The position numbers were made by a program, and so were the translations under genes. From contig CAVUSZ010000015.1 in assembly GCA_963744255.1 (NCBI GenBank), forward strand, positions 87,854 through 151,853: DNA of 64,000 nucleotides, read 5' to 3'. The notes beneath the pieces are model-generated. The model worked only from the letters and a program-made list of their open reading frames with translations, was not told where the DNA came from and did no database searches. The stretch comes from DATEDA01 sp963744255 (GTDB lineage Bacteria; Pseudomonadota; Gammaproteobacteria; Burkholderiales; SG8-39). Shown here in pieces: positions 63,032 to 64,000 of the stretch (position 1 is its first letter; each line of letters starts with the position of its first letter).

Positions 63032-63991
63032 ATGAAGCGGGTAATGATTCTCGTAGCGGCGCTCGCGTTCGCGGGTGCGGTGTCGGCGCAGCAATATCCC
63101 AACCGGACGGTGCGGGTCGTCGTCCCGTGGCCGCCCGGGCAGGCCACCGATCTCGCCGCACGGCTCGTCGCGCAGAAGCTCTCGGAGACGCTCGGGCAGC
63201 CGTTCGTCGCGGACAACAGGCCGGGCGCCGGCGGGCAGATCGGGACCGACGCCGTGGTCAAGGCCGCGCCCGACGGCTACACGCTGCTCGCCGCCTCGAG
63301 CGGACCGATCTCGATCATGCCGGTCCTGCAGAAGACCCCGTACGACCCGCTCAAGGATCTGGCGCCGGTCAGCCTGATCGCGCAGGTGCCGTTCGCGCTC
63401 GTGACCTATCCGTCCTTCCCGGCCGCGAACGCGAAGGAGTTCGTCGCGCTGATCCGGGCGAACCCGGACAAGTACACGTTCTCGTCGTCCGGCACCGGCG
63501 CGACCGCGCATCTCTTCGCCGAGCTGTTCAACTCGATGGCGCAGCTCAAGGCGCGGCACATCCCCTACAAGGGCACCGTGCCGGCGCTGACCGACATCAT
63601 GAACGGCCAGATCGCCTACGCGATCGAGACGGTGGCCGCGACCGGGACGCACATCAAGGCGGGCCGGCTCAAGACCTACGGCGTCTCGACGCGCGGCGCA
63701 CGGCGGCGCTGCCCGACGTGCCGCCGCTCGCGGAAGCCGCGGACCTGCCCGACTACGACGCGGCGGCCTGGATCGGCTACGCTGCGCCGCCGGGGACGCC
63801 GCGCGAGATCCTCGCGCGCCTCGCCGGCGAGATCCGAAGGCGATCGCCGTCGAGGAGGTGAAGGAGCGCTTCGTCTTCCTCGGCATGGACACGGTGTCGA
63901 GCACGCCGGACGAGATGGCGGCGTTCCTGCGGCCGAGCAGGACCGCTACGCCGCGATCGTCCGGAACGCGAACATCAAGATCGAGCAGTAG
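63032..63991 (+). CDS. Bug/TctC-family solute-binding protein 5 (frame breaks in the 3' third)
   Basis: A 320-residue exported binding protein: signal MKRVMILVAALAFAGAVSA, a GGAGGAGG ribosome-binding site and QQYPNRTVRVVVPWPPGQATDLAARL. Conserved blocks are DNRPGAGGQIGTDAVVKAAPDGYTLL and HIPYKGTVPALTDIMNGQ. Frame changes near 63700, 63835 and 63930 cancel out; read across frames the end is AALPDVPPLAEAADLPDYDAAAWIGY, EEVKERFVFLGMDTVSSTPDEMA and AIVRNANIKIEQ. It closes the PHA-synthase operon and presumably brings in an organic acid for it. Confidence 0.88.
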   Translation: MKRVMILVAALAFAGAVSAQQYPNRTVRVVVPWPPGQATDLAARLVAQKLSETLGQPFVADNRPGAGGQIGTDAVVKAAPDGYTLLAASSGPISIMPVLQKTPYDPLKDLAPVSLIAQVPFALVTYPSFPAANAKEFVALIRANPDKYTFSSSGTGATAHLFAELFNSMAQLKARHIPYKGTVPALTDIMNGQIAYAIETVAATGTHIKAGRLKTYGVSTRGARRRCPTCRRSRKPRTCPTTTRRPGSATLRRRGRRARSSRASPARSEGDRRRGGEGALRLPRHGHGVEHAGRDGGVPAAEQDRYAAIVRNANIKIEQ

Positions 63992-64000
63992 CCGGAACGG

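Overview
This is a very GC-rich stretch of bacterial chromosome with dense genes, many 1-4 nt start/stop overlaps (ATGA, GTGA, TGATG) and few RNA-type signals. The content points to an aerobic, heterotrophic betaproteobacterium of Burkholderiales type: five TctC/Bug-family solute-binding proteins without TctAB, a phasin, TRAP and Liv-type transporters, Rieske oxygenases, CaiB/BaiF CoA-transferase, acyl-CoA dehydrogenase and MaoC hydratase. That placement is an inference from gene families, not from a marker gene. No tRNA, rRNA, CRISPR array, phage gene or insertion sequence was recognised.

Layout. 1-4.8 kb: a truncated Rieske oxygenase, small secreted or unknown proteins, a SLOG-type protein and a Nudix protein. 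4.9-8.7 kb: a membrane histidine kinase followed by a Ser/Thr kinase fused to two receiver domains. 8.7-14.4 kb (minus): a run of rhodanese (frameshifted), dienelactone hydrolase, acyl-CoA dehydrogenase, MaoC hydratase, amidohydrolase and NAD-epimerase. 14.4-18.3 kb: a GntR/FCD repressor between two copies of a shared operator, then a TRAP transporter with a terminator-like hairpin after dctP. 18.3-20.1 kb: phosphofructokinase and a phasin. 20.1-26.5 kb: a set fitting N-heteroaromatic (pyridine-type) catabolism: Mo-hydroxylase large subunit, gentisate-type cupin dioxygenase and NicX-like dioxygenase on minus; RidA and an amidase on plus. 26.5-31.6 kb (minus): three consecutive Bug proteins plus two isocitrate/isopropylmalate-dehydrogenase paralogues. 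31.8-36.9 kb (plus): RraA-like aldolase, amidohydrolase, Bug, D-hydroxyacid dehydrogenase, HpcH/HpaI aldolase, metallo-beta-lactamase-fold hydrolase. 37.0-43.8 kb (minus): a complete branched-chain-type ABC transporter (LivGFHMK), a LysR regulator and a second Rieske oxygenase. 44.0-46.0 kb: hydratase plus class III CoA-transferase. 46.1-48.5 kb (minus): lipoprotein, double-hotdog protein and an exported methyltransferase-like protein. 48.6-55.2 kb: hutU-hutI-hutF, then a dehydrogenase/SAF protein and an amidohydrolase. 55.2-64 kb: orphan TRAP binding protein, then an apparent polyester-storage operon: acetolactate-synthase-like enzyme, Zn alcohol dehydrogenase, class III PHA synthase (phaE, phaC), CoA-transferase and another Bug protein.

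How it fits together. Most of the window is uptake plus catabolism of small organic and aromatic acids, feeding acetyl-CoA, pyruvate and C4 acids; the phasin and the PhaEC locus store the surplus as polyhydroxyalkanoate.

Sequence quality. About seven frame breaks occur in the first 54 kb. From about 54.4 kb to the end nearly every plus-strand gene carries several, most densely in phaE/phaC (59.1-60.1 kb), where the protein can be followed only by hopping frames. Breaks are short +1/-1 events, often in C/G runs, and reconstruct intact conserved proteins, so uncorrected assembly error is more likely than gene decay. Coordinates in that part are gene extents, not single reading frames.
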